Assembly (NCBI GenBank): GCA_024280145.1
Contig: JAJRQR010000062.1
Coordinates: 1 to 39,044, forward strand
DNA: 39,044 bases
Direction of reading: 5' to 3'
From: Bacteroidota bacterium
Lineage (GTDB): Bacteria; Bacteroidota; Bacteroidia; Flavobacteriales; Flavobacteriaceae
The position numbers and the translations under genes were made by a program. Numbering within the stretch: position 1 is the stretch's first letter; each line of letters begins with the position of its first letter. This document shows, piece by piece, positions 16,125 to 26,422 of the stretch. Under the pieces are notes generated by a model that was not told the origin of the DNA, did not search any database, and saw nothing but the letters and a program-made list of their open reading frames with translations.

Positions 16125-17266
16125 ATGAATATTACGATAAATAAAAGCACTGAATCTAAAGTTGATTTAGCGTTACTAAAAAGAAAACAAATAAACTTGG
16201 CTGTTTTTGGACACGGAAATGTTGGAAGTTTATTAATTGATCAAATTCTTGCTTCGCGAAAAGAAATATTAAAAAGAAGGTCAATAGATTTTAACATTTT
16301 TGCAATCGCCAATTCTTCAACCTTACTATTAAATGGAGAAGGGGTTGATATCAATTGGAATCAAACAAAAAATAAAAAGGGTGTTTCCTATGCTATTTCT
16401 GATGTAATTTCCTTTGCAAAGAAAAATAATTTGGAGAACCTAATAGCCATTGACAATACTGCAAATAAGACAATTGTTGATGAATATAAATCTTTGGTGG
16501 AAGCAGGTTTTAATTTGGTTTCTTCAAATAAAATCGGCAATACCCTTGGCTTAGATTATTACCAGCAATTAAGAAATGTATTAATTCAAAATAAAAAAGA
16601 ATATTTATACGAAACCAATGTAGGCGCGGGACTTCCATTGGTAGATACCATAAAATTACTTCATTTATCAGGAGAAAATATCACAAGAATAAAAGGGATA
16701 TTCTCAGGATCCTTAAGCTATTTGTTTAATAATTTTTCTGAAAACAAGGAACCTTTTAGTAAAGTTCTTCAGAGTGCCATATCAAAAGGCTTTACAGAAC
16801 CAGATCCGCGAGAAGATTTAGGAGGGAATGATGTAGGTAGAAAGCTGTTGATTTTGGCTCGTGAATTAGAATTGCATAATGAGCTTTCAGATGTAAAAAT
16901 TGAAAACCTGATTCCTAAATCACTTCGAAATATTTCAAAAGAAGATTTTCTTAATAGTTTGAATGAATTTGATGTCCCTTTTCATTTAAAAAAGAAAAAC
17001 CAAAAACCAAATCATGTACTTCGTTATGTCGGAGATCTTTATGGAGATCTTTCTAAAAATGACGGAGCTATTCTTGAAGTCCGATTGATTTCAGTTCCTA
17101 AAATAGTACACTAGGACAAATTAAAGGGAGCGATTCTGTTTTTGAAATCTATACAGAAAGTTATGGAAAAAACCCCATTGTTATTCAAGGTGCAGGTGCT
17201 GGAGCTTCAGTTACCGCTAGGGGAGTCTTTGGTGATATTTTACGATTAAGTGATAAATTAAATTAA
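16125..17266 (+). pseudogene. hom: Homoserine dehydrogenase with a one-base frameshift near the 3' end
   Basis: The enzyme reduces aspartate semialdehyde to homoserine, the branch point to methionine and threonine. The NAD(P)-binding motif VFGHGNVGSLL lies near residues 28-38, the conserved SSNKIGN follows, and EPDPREDLGGNDVGRKLLILAR is the family signature. The frame stops with TAG at 17112-17114, but the missing C-terminal part is encoded at once in another phase: STLGQIKGSDSVFEIYTES then GAGAGASVTARGVFGDILRLSDKLN, ending with TAA at 17264-17266. Adding one A to AAAA at 17100-17103 would restore PKNSTLGQ and about 380 residues. No ACT or aspartokinase domain is present. It starts 10 bases after the metB-like gene and ends 5 bases before metH. 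Confidence 0.88.
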
Positions 17267-17271
17267 GGATT

Positions 17272-18273
17272 ATGGCAACTATTTGGCAAGAAATACAAAA
17301 ACGAATATTGGTGTTAGATGGCGCTATGGGAACGATGCTTCAGGCTTATAATTTTTCGGAAGAAGATTTCCGAGGAGAACGGTTTAAAGACTATCCAACA
17401 TCATTAAAAGGAAACAACGATTTGTTATCACTTACCCAGCCAGAAGCGATTGCAGAGATTCATCGAAAGTATTTTGAAGCAGGAGCAGATATCGTCGAAA
17501 CCAATACTTTTTCAGGAACGAGCATTGCTATGGCAGATTATAATATGGAAGATTTGGTTTATGAACTAAATTTTGAATCGGCTAAAATCGCAAAAAAAGT
17601 AGCAGAAGAATTCACCAAAAATGAACCCAATACACCCCGTTTTATCGCAGGAAGTATCGGCCCAACCAACAAAACAGCGAGTATGTCGCCAGATGTAAAC
17701 GATCCTGGATATCGAGCCATCACTTTTGAACAATTAAGAGCTTCCTATAAAGTACAAGTAGAAGGCTTGGTGGATGGGGGAGCCGATTTATTATTGGTCG
17801 AAACTATTTTTGATACCCTCAACGCAAAAGCAGCATTATTTGCAATTGAAGAAGTAAAAGAAGAACGTCAAATAGATATTCCAATAATGGTTTCAGGAAC
17901 CATTACAGATGCTTCTGGTCGGACACTTTCTGGACAAACCGTAGAAGCTTTTTTGGCTTCAGTATCGCATATTTCCTTATTAAGTGTTGGTTTTAATTGT
18001 GCTTTGGGAGCCGATCAATTAAAACCTTATTTAAAAAATTTAGCCACAAATACACCGTTTTTTACTTCGACGCATCCCAATGCTGGATTGCCAAATGCTT
18101 TTGGTGAATACGATCAAACTCCAGCGCAAATGAAAACATTAATTGAAGAGTATTTACAAGAAAACATAGTAAACATTATTGGTGGTTGTTGTGGAACCAA
18201 CCCAAAACATATCAAGGCAATTGCTGAAGTAGCCAATAAGTACCAACCTAGAAAAACTCCCCAATATGTCTAA
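17272..18273 (+). CDS. metH: Methionine synthase, homocysteine-binding module (separate gene)
   Basis: This 333-residue protein equals the N-terminal barrel of cobalamin-dependent methionine synthase. It binds homocysteine through zinc held by Cys243 (GFNC) and Cys306-Cys307 (GGCCGTNP). [12 protein letters not shown] near the N-terminus is typical. In this operon MetH is encoded by two genes: this module and the remaining pterin, cobalamin and activation domains in the next gene, whose ATG overlaps the end of this one by 8 bases. That suggests translational coupling and a two-subunit enzyme, an arrangement I recall from other flavobacteria. The gene itself is intact. Confidence 0.93.
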   Translation: MATIWQEIQKRILVLDGAMGTMLQAYNFSEEDFRGERFKDYPTSLKGNNDLLSLTQPEAIAEIHRKYFEAGADIVETNTFSGTSIAMADYNMEDLVYELNFESAKIAKKVAEEFTKNEPNTPRFIAGSIGPTNKTASMSPDVNDPGYRAITFEQLRASYKVQVEGLVDGGADLLLVETIFDTLNAKAALFAIEEVKEERQIDIPIMVSGTITDASGRTLSGQTVEAFLASVSHISLLSVGFNCALGADQLKPYLKNLATNTPFFTSTHPNAGLPNAFGEYDQTPAQMKTLIEEYLQENIVNIIGGCCGTNPKHIKAIAEVANKYQPRKTPQYV

Positions 18274-20943
18274 TCCAAAACAAAAATACTTGATACTTTC
18301 TGGATTGGAGCCCTTGGTGATTAGTCCAGAATCTAATTTTATTAATGTTGGTGAACGAACCAATGTTACAGGATCTCGTAAGTTTCTACGACTTATAAAA
18401 GAGCAAAAATTTTCAGAAGCTTTAGAGGTGGCAAGAGATCAAGTGGAAGGCGGTGCTCAAATTATTGACGTGAATATGGATGAAGGATTACTTGATGGAG
18501 TAGAAGCAATGACTACTTTCTTAAATCTAATCGCTTCAGAACCGGATATAGCAAGAGTTCCTGTGATGATTGACAGCTCTAAATGGGAAATCATTGAAGC
18601 TGGATTACAAGTAGTTCAAGGAAAAAGCATTGTAAATTCTATTAGTTTAAAAGCTGGCGAAGAAGAATTTATCCATCAAGCAAAATTAATAAAACGCTAT
18701 GGTGCAGCCGTAATTGTTATGGCTTTTGATGAGGTTGGGCAAGCAGATTCCTATCAAAGACGAATTGATATTTGTAAACGATCGTATGATATTTTGGTGA
18801 ATGAAGTTCAGTTTCCTCCACAAGATATCATTTTCGACCCAAATATTTTTCCAGTGGCAACTGGATTGGAAGAACACCGAAAAAATGCCATCGATTTCTT
18901 TGAAGCGACCAAATGGATTAAAGAAAACCTTCCTTATGTAAATGTTTCAGGAGGAGTGAGTAATGTATCTTTCTCTTTTCGTGGGAATAATACGGTTCGG
19001 GAGGCAATGCACTCCGCTTTTTTATATCACGCCATCAAAAACGGAATGACATTAGGAATTGTAAATCCTGCCATGTTGGAGGTATATGATAGCATTCCGA
19101 AGGAATTATTAACCCGAGTGGAAGATGTGTTATTCGACAGAAGAGACGATGCAACCGAGCGATTATTAGAAATTGCTGAGACCGTAAAAGGAACCAAAAA
19201 AGAAGAAGAGAATAAAGTTCAAGAATGGCGAAGTCTATCAATTCAAGAGCGTATCACACATTCGTTGGTAAAAGGAATCGATAAATTTATTATCAAAGAT
19301 ACCGAAGAAGCAAGATTGCAATCGCAACGACCACTTCATGTGATTGAAGGGTTTTTAATGACAGGAATGAATGTAGTAGGAGACCTTTTCGGAAGCGGAA
19401 AAATGTTTCTGCCGCAAGTCGTAAAATCGGCTCGAGTAATGAAAACAGCCGTTGCTTATTTACAACCCTTTATTGAAGCCGAAAAAGATGGAAAAGCTTC
19501 CTTTGCTGGAAAAATATTAATGGCGACTGTAAAAGGTGATGTTCACGATATTGGAAAAAATATTGTGAGTGTGGTTTTGGCTTGTAATAATTATGAAATT
19601 ATTGACTTAGGAGTAATGGTTCCGCCAGAAAAAATTATTGAAGCTGCTATTAAAGAGAAGGTAGATATAATTGGTTTAAGCGGATTAATTACGCCTTCAC
19701 TGGATGAAATGGTGTATTTATCGAAAGAATTGGACAAACAAAATTTGAATATTCCCATTTTAATTGGCGGTGCAACTACTTCAAAAGCACATACTTCGGT
19801 AAAAATAGCGCCTAATTATAAACATACAGTGGTTCATGTAAACGATGCTTCTAGGGCAGTAACAGTTGTTGGCAAACTTTTAAAAAGTGATAATGCTATT
19901 TATAAAGTTGAAATCAGAACAGAATACGAAGCGTTCAAAGAAAAATTTTTAAATAGAACGAAGAAAAAGGAATATGTAAGCCTTGAAAAAGCCAGAGAAA
20001 ATAAGTTTAAAATAGATTGGAATACTTCAGAAATCATAAAGCCTAAGGAAATAGGAACTCAAATTATCAATGATTTCGACCTTAAAAAACTAGAAGGATA
20101 TATAGATTGGACGCCTTTTTTAGAAGTTGGGGCTTACACGGAAAATATCCTAGAATTCTTACAGATAAAGTAGTTGGTGAACAAGCAACACATTTGTTTA
20201 ACGACGCTCAAGAATTATTACAGCGCATTTTTAATGAAAATTTATTACAAGCAAAAGCAGTATTCGGTTTGTTTCCTGCCAATGCTGTAAATGATGATAT
20301 TGAAGTTCTTTATGGAGAAGAAGAGAATTTGAAAAGTACCTTTTTAACGCTTCGGCAACAATCGAAGAAAAGAGAAGGTGCTTCAAATTTTGCATTAGCA
20401 GATTTTATAGCTCCAAAAGAATCGGGTCGTCAAGATTATATGGGTTGTTTTTGTGTGACCACAGGTTTTGGAACACAAGAATTAGCCGAGGCTTTTGAAG
20501 CGGAACATGACGATTATAATGCGATTATGATCAAAGCTTTAGCAGATCGTTTAGCCGAAGCATTTGCTGAGTATTTACACGAACAAGTACGAAAAAAACA
20601 TTGGGGATATGCCGTTGAAGAAAATTTAGATAATTCAGAATTAATAAAAGAAAACTACAAAGGTATTCGTCCCGCTCCTGGCTATCCAGCTTGTCCCGAT
20701 CATTTGGAAAAGAAAACCATTTGGGAAGTGCTACAAGTAGAAAAAAATATAGGAGTAACTCTTACTGAAAGTTTAGCAATGTGGCCAGCAGCAAGGGTAA
20801 GTGGTTATTATTTTGCCAACAAACAGGCAAAGTATTTTGGATTGGGAAAAACTAGAGAAGATCAATTAGAAGATTACTCAAAAAGAAGAAAAATTACCAT
20901 AGACGAAGCTAGAAAATGGTTGAGTCCTAATTTAGCTGATTAA
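18266..20943 (+). pseudogene. metH: Methionine synthase, pterin, cobalamin and activation domains, frameshifted
   Basis: This would be an 892-residue protein carrying the methyltetrahydrofolate-binding barrel ([15 protein letters not shown] near the start), the cobalamin-binding region with DVHDIG (His427, the lower-axial cobalt ligand) and the C-terminal SAM-dependent reactivation domain (RPAPGYPACPDH). The frame breaks at a run of six Ts (20116-20121). The first part ends at 20173 after 635 residues with about 17 unrelated residues, while [22 protein letters not shown] continues in another phase to 20943. A seventh T restores [15 protein letters not shown]. As given, the product would lack the whole activation domain. 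It overlaps the preceding gene by 8 bases. Confidence 0.88.
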
Positions 20944-20962
20944 TTTTATAAGAAAATAAAGT

Positions 20963-20986
20963 TGTCTGTTCGAGCGCAGTCGAGAA
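20963..20986. repeat. REP-like element, intergenic copy
   Basis: TGTC, five variable bases, then GAGCGCAGTCGAGA (core at 20972-20985) and AC. The same TGTC-N5-GAGCGCAGTCGAGA pattern recurs at 32477-32499 inside a coding sequence. Imperfectly palindromic. It lies between metH and metF. Confidence 0.65.
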
Positions 20987-21005
20987 CTAAATAATAATAA
21001 AAAGA

Positions 21006-21023
21006 TACCTGCCTTCGCTGGTA
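21006..21023. repeat. Short palindrome before metF
   Basis: TACC-T-GC-CTTC-GC-T-GGTA forms a small hairpin with one T-T mismatch. It resembles the CCTGCCTTCGCAGG elements I recall from Bacteroidota intergenic DNA. It ends six bases before the metF ATG, so it will be part of the metF leader in the operon transcript. Confidence 0.45.
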
Positions 21024-21029
21024 GTTGAT

Positions 21030-21986
21030 ATGAAAGTAACAAAACACATAGAAAACGCTAACGGAAAACCTTTATTTTCCTTCGAAATAATACCTCCTTT
21101 AAAAGGGCAACATATTCAATCAATATTTGATAATATAGATCCCTTAATGGAATTTAATCCGCCATTTATAGATGTAACTTATCATCGTGAAGAATATATT
21201 TATAAAGAATTGGACAATGGATTGCTTCAGAAAAAAGTGGTGAGAAAACGCCCAGGAACGGTTGGGATTTGTGCTGCGATTCAGAATAAATATAAGGTAG
21301 ATGCCATTCCGCATATTTTATGTGGCGGATTTACACAAGAAGATACCGAGAATTTTTTAATCGATTTAGATTTTTTAGGAATCGATAATGTGGTGGTACT
21401 TCGAGGTGATGCTGTAAAAACGGAAACCTATTTTAAATCGGAGAAAAACGGACATTCTTATGCAAGTGAATTGGTACAACAAATTGGAGATTTAAACAAA
21501 GGAAATTATCTAGATGACGATATTCAAAACAGTTCAGCAACCGATTTTTGTATTGGAGTTGCCGGTTATCCTGAAAAACATATGGAAGCACCGAGCCTTG
21601 AGAGTGACTTGCACTTTTTAAAAAAGAAAATAAAAAACGGAGCTTCTTATATCGTTACTCAAATGTTTTTCGACAATCAAAAATATTTCAGTTTTGTAAA
21701 AAAGTGTCGTGAAGCAGGAATTACCGTTCCCATTATTCCAGGTTTAAAACCGATTGCAACGATGAAACAACTCAATATAATTCCGCAGCGATTTCACGTA
21801 GATTTACCAGATGAATTGGTACGAGAAGTAATAAAATGTAATAATAATGATGCGATTCGTCAAGTAGGAATTGAATGGGGAATTCAGCAATCCAAAGCAC
21901 TTATTGCGAATGGAGTAAATGTTTTACACTATTATTCCATGGGAAAAAGTGATAATATAAAAGCAATAGCAGATTCTGTTTTTTAG
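21030..21986 (+). CDS. metF: Methylenetetrahydrofolate reductase
   Basis: MetF reduces 5,10-methylene-THF to 5-methyl-THF, the methyl donor used by MetH. The 318-residue protein starts with the family motif FSFEIIPP (residues 17-24, including the catalytic glutamate). It then has DVTYHRE, LRGDAVK (FAD-binding region), GVAGYPEKHMEAPS and VTQMFFDNQKYF, and is complete. It follows metH by 86 bases containing two palindromic repeats and no obvious promoter or terminator, so it is probably the last gene of the SAM-riboswitch operon. It converges on the RNA methyltransferase gene, with 15 bases between stops. Confidence 0.94.
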   Translation: MKVTKHIENANGKPLFSFEIIPPLKGQHIQSIFDNIDPLMEFNPPFIDVTYHREEYIYKELDNGLLQKKVVRKRPGTVGICAAIQNKYKVDAIPHILCGGFTQEDTENFLIDLDFLGIDNVVVLRGDAVKTETYFKSEKNGHSYASELVQQIGDLNKGNYLDDDIQNSSATDFCIGVAGYPEKHMEAPSLESDLHFLKKKIKNGASYIVTQMFFDNQKYFSFVKKCREAGITVPIIPGLKPIATMKQLNIIPQRFHVDLPDELVREVIKCNNNDAIRQVGIEWGIQQSKALIANGVNVLHYYSMGKSDNIKAIADSVF

Positions 21987-22001
21987 CCTATTGCATACAG
22001 C

Positions 22002-22544
22002 TTACAGCTTATTGCTAATTTTTACAAACAAATCCCAAACTACCACACCACAACTCACTGAAATATTGAGTGAATGCTTAGTTCCGTATTGTGGAATTTC
22101 AATCACGGTGTCACTAGCTGAAACTACTTCTTGTGAAACGCCTTTCACTTCATTTCCGAAAATAATAGCGTAGGTAGTATTTTCTTTTGTATTGAATTTT
22201 TCAAGAGAAACAGAATCTTCTGCTTGCTCAATACTGGCAATATGAACGTTTTCAGATTTAAGTTTTTCAACCAAGTCAATCGTATTTTCTACATATTCCC
22301 AATCTACACTATCGGTTGCACCCAAAGCCGTTTTATGAATGTCTTTATGAGGTGGTTTTGCAGTAATACCGCACAAATATATTTTTTGAATTAAAAAAGC
22401 ATCAGCAGTACGAAAAACAGAACCAATATTATTTAAGCTTCTGATATTATCAAGAATAATAATTAGAGGAGTCTTTTCTGAAGTTTTAAAATCTTCATTA
22501 TTTTTTCTAACTAATTCTTTATTTTTTAGTTTTCTGTTTTTCAT
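22002..22544 (-). CDS. TrmH/SpoU-family RNA methyltransferase
   Basis: This 180-residue SPOUT-class SAM-dependent enzyme probably methylates the 2'-O of a tRNA or rRNA ribose. The three SpoU motifs are present: LDNIRSLNNIGSVFRTAD (motif 1, with the catalytic-type Asn and Arg), YAIIFGNEVKGVS (motif 2) and IEIPQYGTKHSLNISVSCG (motif 3, forming the SAM-binding knot). The basic N-terminus (MKNRKLKNKELVRKNN) may contact RNA. The exact target cannot be read from sequence. A good -7 box ends only 4 bases before its ATG, so its mRNA may be leaderless. It is divergent from mutS. Confidence 0.88.
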   Translation of the reverse strand: MKNRKLKNKELVRKNNEDFKTSEKTPLIIILDNIRSLNNIGSVFRTADAFLIQKIYLCGITAKPPHKDIHKTALGATDSVDWEYVENTIDLVEKLKSENVHIASIEQAEDSVSLEKFNTKENTTYAIIFGNEVKGVSQEVVSASDTVIEIPQYGTKHSLNISVSCGVVVWDLFVKISNKL

Positions 22545-22548
22545 TTTG

Positions 22549-22556
22549 CAAATGTA
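22549..22556 (-). promoter_or_regulatory. -7 element adjoining the RNA methyltransferase start
   Basis: On the minus strand TACATTTG matches TAnnTTTG and ends four bases before the ATG at 22544. No TTG is present at the usual -33 distance. If it is used, transcription starts at or next to the start codon. Confidence 0.4.
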
Positions 22557-22705
22557 AATAAATCTTTGAGTAACTCTGTGAGCCTTTATAAATCTCTATG
22601 GAATAATTTTTTAATAATGTTGATAAAAGAATAAAATTCAGATACTTTGTGTTTTAAATAAAAAGAGGAATTCTTTACTTTAGCCTATTCAGTAAAAAAA
22701 CAAAA

Positions 22706-25339
22706 ATGGCAAAAAAAGTAACTCCTTTAATGAAGCAATACAATAGCATCAAGGCTAAGTATCCGGATGCCTTGTTGTTATTTAGAGTAGGAGATTTTTA
22801 CGAAACTTTTGGAGAAGATGCCATCAAAGCTGCTGGGATTTTAAACATTACTTTAACCGCTAGAAATAATGGAGGTAATGGCGAAAAAATTGAGTTGGCA
22901 GGTTTTCCACATCACTCTTTAAATACGTATTTGCCAAAGTTAGTGATGGCAGGTTGCCGAGTTGCGATTTGTGATCAATTAGAAGATCCAAAACAAACCA
23001 AGAATATTGTAAAACGTGGCGTTACAGAGTTGGTAACCCCAGGAGTTGCTTTAAATGATGATATTCTTCAATCAAAATCTAATAATTTTCTCGCAGCAAT
23101 ACATTTTGGTTCTACTTCTAAAAAGGAAGAAATCGGAGTTTCTTTTCTCGATGTTTCTACGGGAGAGTTTTTAAGTTCACAAGGTTCAGCGGAATATATT
23201 GATAAATTACTTCAGAATTTTAGCCCTTCGGAAGTGTTATTTTCTAAGCAAAAAAGAAGACTATTTTCTGAAACCTTTGGTGATAATTTTCATGTTTTTC
23301 ATTTAGAAGATTGGGTATTTCAAACCGATTATGCAACCGAAACATTGAACAATCATTTTAAAACCACTTCCTTAAAAGGATTTGGAATTGAGCATTTGCA
23401 ATCAGGAATTATAGCAGCAGGAGCAGCACTTCATTACCTATCGGAAACACGTCATGATAAACTACAACATATTGCTAAAATTTCTCGCATCGCTGAAAAC
23501 GAATATGTTTGGATGGATCGGTTTACCATAGGAAACTTAGAATTATATCATTCCAATCAGCAAAATGCAGTGACTTTGTTAGATGTCATCGACAAAACAA
23601 TTTCACCCATGGGAGGTCGATTGTTAAAACGTTGGATTGCCCTTCCCTTAAAAAATAAAGACAAAATTATTACGCGTCACGAGGTGGTGAGTTATTTGTT
23701 GGAAAGCCCTTCTGTTCTCGAAAAAATTCAGCAAAACGTAAAACGCATTGGTGATATCGAACGACTGATTTCAAAAGTTGCCACAGGAAAAGTGAGTCCG
23801 AGAGAGGTCATTCAGCTTAAACACTCACTGGAAGCCATTATTCCTATTAAATCTGAAGCACAAAATGCCAGCAATGAATCTATAAAAATTATTGGCGAAC
23901 AATTACAAGATTGTGACTTACTTCGTGAAAAGATTAAGGAAACTTTAAACGAAGAAGCTCCCGTTTTAATTCAGAAAGGAAATGCCATTGCAGCAGGAGT
24001 TTCGGAAGAATTAGATGAACTTAGAAGTATCGCAAAAGGAGGAAAAGATTATCTGAATGCAATGCTAGAACGAGAGACAGAACGCACAGGAATCAGCTCT
24101 TTAAAAATTGCTTCCAACAACGTTTTTGGTTATTATATTGAAGTCCGAAATACCCATAAAGACAAAGTTCCCGAAGAGTGGGTTCGAAAACAAACCTTAG
24201 TAAATGCCGAGCGATATATTACCGAAGAACTAAAAGAATACGAAACAAAAATTCTTGGTGCTGAAGAAAAAATAGCGATTTTAGAATTAGAAATATTCCA
24301 TAAATTAATTGAGTGGATGCTTCAGTTTATTGCACAAGTGCAACAAAATGCACGATTAATTGGGGAGTTGGATTGCTTGTGTTCTTTCGCTTCCAATGCA
24401 AAAGAATCCAATTACACAAGACCTTTAATCGACGATACTTTCGAAATAGATATCAAAGAAGGAAGGCATCCAGTAATTGAAAAACAACTTCCGCCAGACC
24501 AACCTTTTATTGCTAACGATGTGTATTTAGATCGGGAGATGCAGCAAATTATTATGATTACCGGCCCGAATATGAGTGGTAAATCTGCCATACTTAGGCA
24601 AACTGCCTTGATTGTTTTAATGGCACAAATAGGAAGTTTTGTTCCTGCAAAAGCTGCTCGATTAGGAGTGGTAGATAAGATTTTCGCCAGAGTAGGAGCC
24701 AGTGATAATATTTCGATGGGAGAATCTACTTTTATGGTTGAAATGAATGAAGCTGCAAGTATTTTAAATAATATTTCAGAAAGAAGCTTAGTGCTTTTAG
24801 ATGAAATTGGAAGAGGAACGAGTACCTACGACGGCATTTCTATAGCTTGGGCAATTAGCGAATATTTACACGAACATCCTTCCAGAGCAAAGACTTTATT
24901 CGCGACGCATTACCACGAACTTAATGAAATGACCGAAACTTTTGATCGGATTAAAAACTATAATGTTTCAGTAAAAGAATTAAAAGACAATGTGCTTTTT
25001 CTTCGGAAATTGGTGCCGGGAGGTTCACATCATAGTTTCGGAATTCACGTAGCAAAAATGGCAGGAATGCCTCAGGCGGTGTTGGATCGTGCTAACAAAA
25101 TTTTAAAGCGATTGGAGAAATCACATTCTTCAGAAGAGCTCACAGAAGAGATGAAAGCAATCGCAAAAGACGAAATGCAACTTAGTTTTTTTCAGCTTGA
25201 CGATCCTCTTTTAGAAGAGATAAAAGAAGAAATTCTAGAAATAGATATCGATACCTTAACTCCTGTGGAAGCCTTAATGAAGCTTAATGAAATAAAAAGA
25301 ATGCTTCAGCCGAAAGCGAATATTAAGTTTAAAAAATAA
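22706..25339 (+). CDS. mutS: DNA mismatch repair protein MutS
   Basis: MutS finds base mismatches and small loops and starts methyl-independent mismatch repair with MutL. The 877-residue protein has the mismatch-reading GDFYETF motif (Phe31, Glu33), connector and lever domains, Walker [15 protein letters not shown] near 619-632, [16 protein letters not shown] (Walker B and signature) and FATHYHEL, then a C-terminal helix-turn-helix region. All key residues are present, so loss of this gene is not the cause of the many lesions in the window. The ATG is preceded by 161 bases shared with the divergent RNA methyltransferase gene; this spacer holds degenerate CTTTGAG/CTCTGTG-type sequence at 22564-22600. 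Confidence 0.96.
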   Translation: MAKKVTPLMKQYNSIKAKYPDALLLFRVGDFYETFGEDAIKAAGILNITLTARNNGGNGEKIELAGFPHHSLNTYLPKLVMAGCRVAICDQLEDPKQTKNIVKRGVTELVTPGVALNDDILQSKSNNFLAAIHFGSTSKKEEIGVSFLDVSTGEFLSSQGSAEYIDKLLQNFSPSEVLFSKQKRRLFSETFGDNFHVFHLEDWVFQTDYATETLNNHFKTTSLKGFGIEHLQSGIIAAGAALHYLSETRHDKLQHIAKISRIAENEYVWMDRFTIGNLELYHSNQQNAVTLLDVIDKTISPMGGRLLKRWIALPLKNKDKIITRHEVVSYLLESPSVLEKIQQNVKRIGDIERLISKVATGKVSPREVIQLKHSLEAIIPIKSEAQNASNESIKIIGEQLQDCDLLREKIKETLNEEAPVLIQKGNAIAAGVSEELDELRSIAKGGKDYLNAMLERETERTGISSLKIASNNVFGYYIEVRNTHKDKVPEEWVRKQTLVNAERYITEELKEYETKILGAEEKIAILELEIFHKLIEWMLQFIAQVQQNARLIGELDCLCSFASNAKESNYTRPLIDDTFEIDIKEGRHPVIEKQLPPDQPFIANDVYLDREMQQIIMITGPNMSGKSAILRQTALIVLMAQIGSFVPAKAARLGVVDKIFARVGASDNISMGESTFMVEMNEAASILNNISERSLVLLDEIGRGTSTYDGISIAWAISEYLHEHPSRAKTLFATHYHELNEMTETFDRIKNYNVSVKELKDNVLFLRKLVPGGSHHSFGIHVAKMAGMPQAVLDRANKILKRLEKSHSSEELTEEMKAIAKDEMQLSFFQLDDPLLEEIKEEILEIDIDTLTPVEALMKLNEIKRMLQPKANIKFKK

Positions 25340-25405
25340 AGGAAGCTTTAAGAATTATATTGTAAATTTATAGAGCCTTTTCTGTAAAAACTATAAATTA
25401 AATTT

Positions 25406-25651
25406 ATGATACCTGAAACTACAAAATCAGTACTTTCAAATTTGATTGAAGCTAAGATTTTACCTAGAACTATGTCTACAAAAAAAGTGGTTCGTTATTT
25501 AAAAAGTAAAGAGTTTCATAGAGCTAAATTATACGAGCCAGAATTTAAAGAATTATTAGGAAGGCGAAGAAAAGGAATTCGATACGAATTTGACACTTTA
25601 AAAGTTATTGAGTTTGAACTAAAATCTCAAGGAACCATCGATTTTTCATAA
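25406..25651 (+). CDS. Small conserved-looking protein of unknown function
   Basis: This 81-residue basic protein has no signal peptide or membrane segment. It reads as mostly helical with lysine/arginine-rich patches (TKKVVRYLKSKEFHRAKLYEP, then ELLGRRRKGIRYEFD). It may bind nucleic acid, but no family is recognised. It follows mutS by 66 bases on the same strand and ends one base before a strong palindromic terminator, which supports a real gene, possibly co-transcribed with mutS. Confidence 0.65.
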   Translation: MIPETTKSVLSNLIEAKILPRTMSTKKVVRYLKSKEFHRAKLYEPEFKELLGRRRKGIRYEFDTLKVIEFELKSQGTIDFS

Positions 25652-25671
25652 ATAGGGCAATTGCCCTATTT
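25650..25671 (+). terminator. Palindromic terminator after the 81-residue gene
   Basis: AAATAGGGC (25650-25658) and GCCCTATTT (25663-25671) form a perfect 9-bp stem with the loop AATT. The stop codon of the preceding gene overlaps its left arm. Only three Ts follow, so termination efficiency is uncertain. Confidence 0.7.
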
Positions 25672-25739
25672 CTATTAAAGGAAGTTTGTTTCATATTTGA
25701 CTATTATTAATTAACTGAAAATAAATAAAAACTAATATT

Positions 25740-26345
25740 ATGAAAAAACAACTTACCTTGTTGTTTGTGCTAGCTTGTACAACAATTATGTTTGCTCAAA
25801 AAGCAAAAGTTTCTGAAGGAAGTTTTAAAAACTTAAAAGGGATTACAGAATTTAATGTAGTTTTTGACTACACCGATGTTCAAATTCCGAAGTACAAATC
25901 TGAAGAAGAATTTCTGAAAGATAAAATGGAAAAACGAGAAAAAAAAGAGCCTGGTACAGGAGAAGCTTTTAAGAAATCTTGGTTTGCAGATCGAGCAGAT
26001 CGATATGAACCAAAATTTATAGAATCTTTTAATAAACGATTTGATGATGGAAAAATGAATATTGATAGAAATTTAGATAGTGCTGAGTATACAATGAAAG
26101 TTCACACAACTTCATTATCTGCAGGATATAATATTGGAATTTCAAGAAAAGACGCAATGATTAATGCAATAATTACTGTATATAAAAATGACAATCCTGA
26201 TAAAGCTATTTTAAAAGTTAAATATATCGGAGCTGTAGGTGCAGGAGCACACGGATATGATTATGATTCAGGCTATCGTATTTCTGAATGTTATGCCAAG
26301 CTCGCAAAAACATTTGCAAAAACTATTTTGAAAAAAGCTAAATAA
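25740..26345 (+). CDS. Exported protein of unknown function
   Basis: The 201-residue product has a clear Sec signal peptide (about 1-19, ending TIMFAQ) and no lipobox or sorting domain, so it is probably periplasmic. The mature part begins with SEGSFKNLKGITEFNVVFDYTDV, contains a strongly charged segment (KDKMEKREKKEPGTGEAFKKSW) and ends in a Gly-rich stretch AVGAGAHGYDYDSGYR before a basic helix. Similar proteins of unknown function occur in Bacteroidota as far as I recall; I cannot name a domain. It is bounded by terminators on both sides and is probably transcribed alone. Confidence 0.75.
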   Translation: MKKQLTLLFVLACTTIMFAQKAKVSEGSFKNLKGITEFNVVFDYTDVQIPKYKSEEEFLKDKMEKREKKEPGTGEAFKKSWFADRADRYEPKFIESFNKRFDDGKMNIDRNLDSAEYTMKVHTTSLSAGYNIGISRKDAMINAIITVYKNDNPDKAILKVKYIGAVGAGAHGYDYDSGYRISECYAKLAKTFAKTILKKAK

Positions 26346-26382
26346 GATAATAATTACCAGTTTTTAAATTTTAATGAGAATT

Positions 26383-26422
26383 AAACCTACTAGGTGTTAA
26401 AAACTTAGTAGGTTTGTTTTTT
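26383..26422 (+). terminator. Terminator abutting the MutS-like gene start
   Basis: AAACCTACTAGG (26383-26394) pairs with CTTAGTAGGTTT (26404-26415), 12 bp with one G-T pair, followed by six Ts (26417-26422). The T-tract touches the ATG at 26423, so the terminator of the preceding gene occupies the whole leader of the next one. Confidence 0.85.

Noticed and set aside
17097-17110. Programmed -1 ribosomal frameshift in hom
   Set aside because: CCTAAAATAG is not a good slippery heptamer, no downstream structure is evident, and hom genes are not known to need frameshifting. A lost A is simpler.
20107-20943. Separate gene starting MDAFFRSWG
   Set aside because: It is the activation domain of MetH in a shifted phase; its apparent start is inside the conserved WTPFFRSWG segment.
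21991-22173. Plus-strand frame overlapping the RNA methyltransferase gene
   Set aside because: It is the opposite strand of a well-supported SPOUT enzyme and has no recognisable features.
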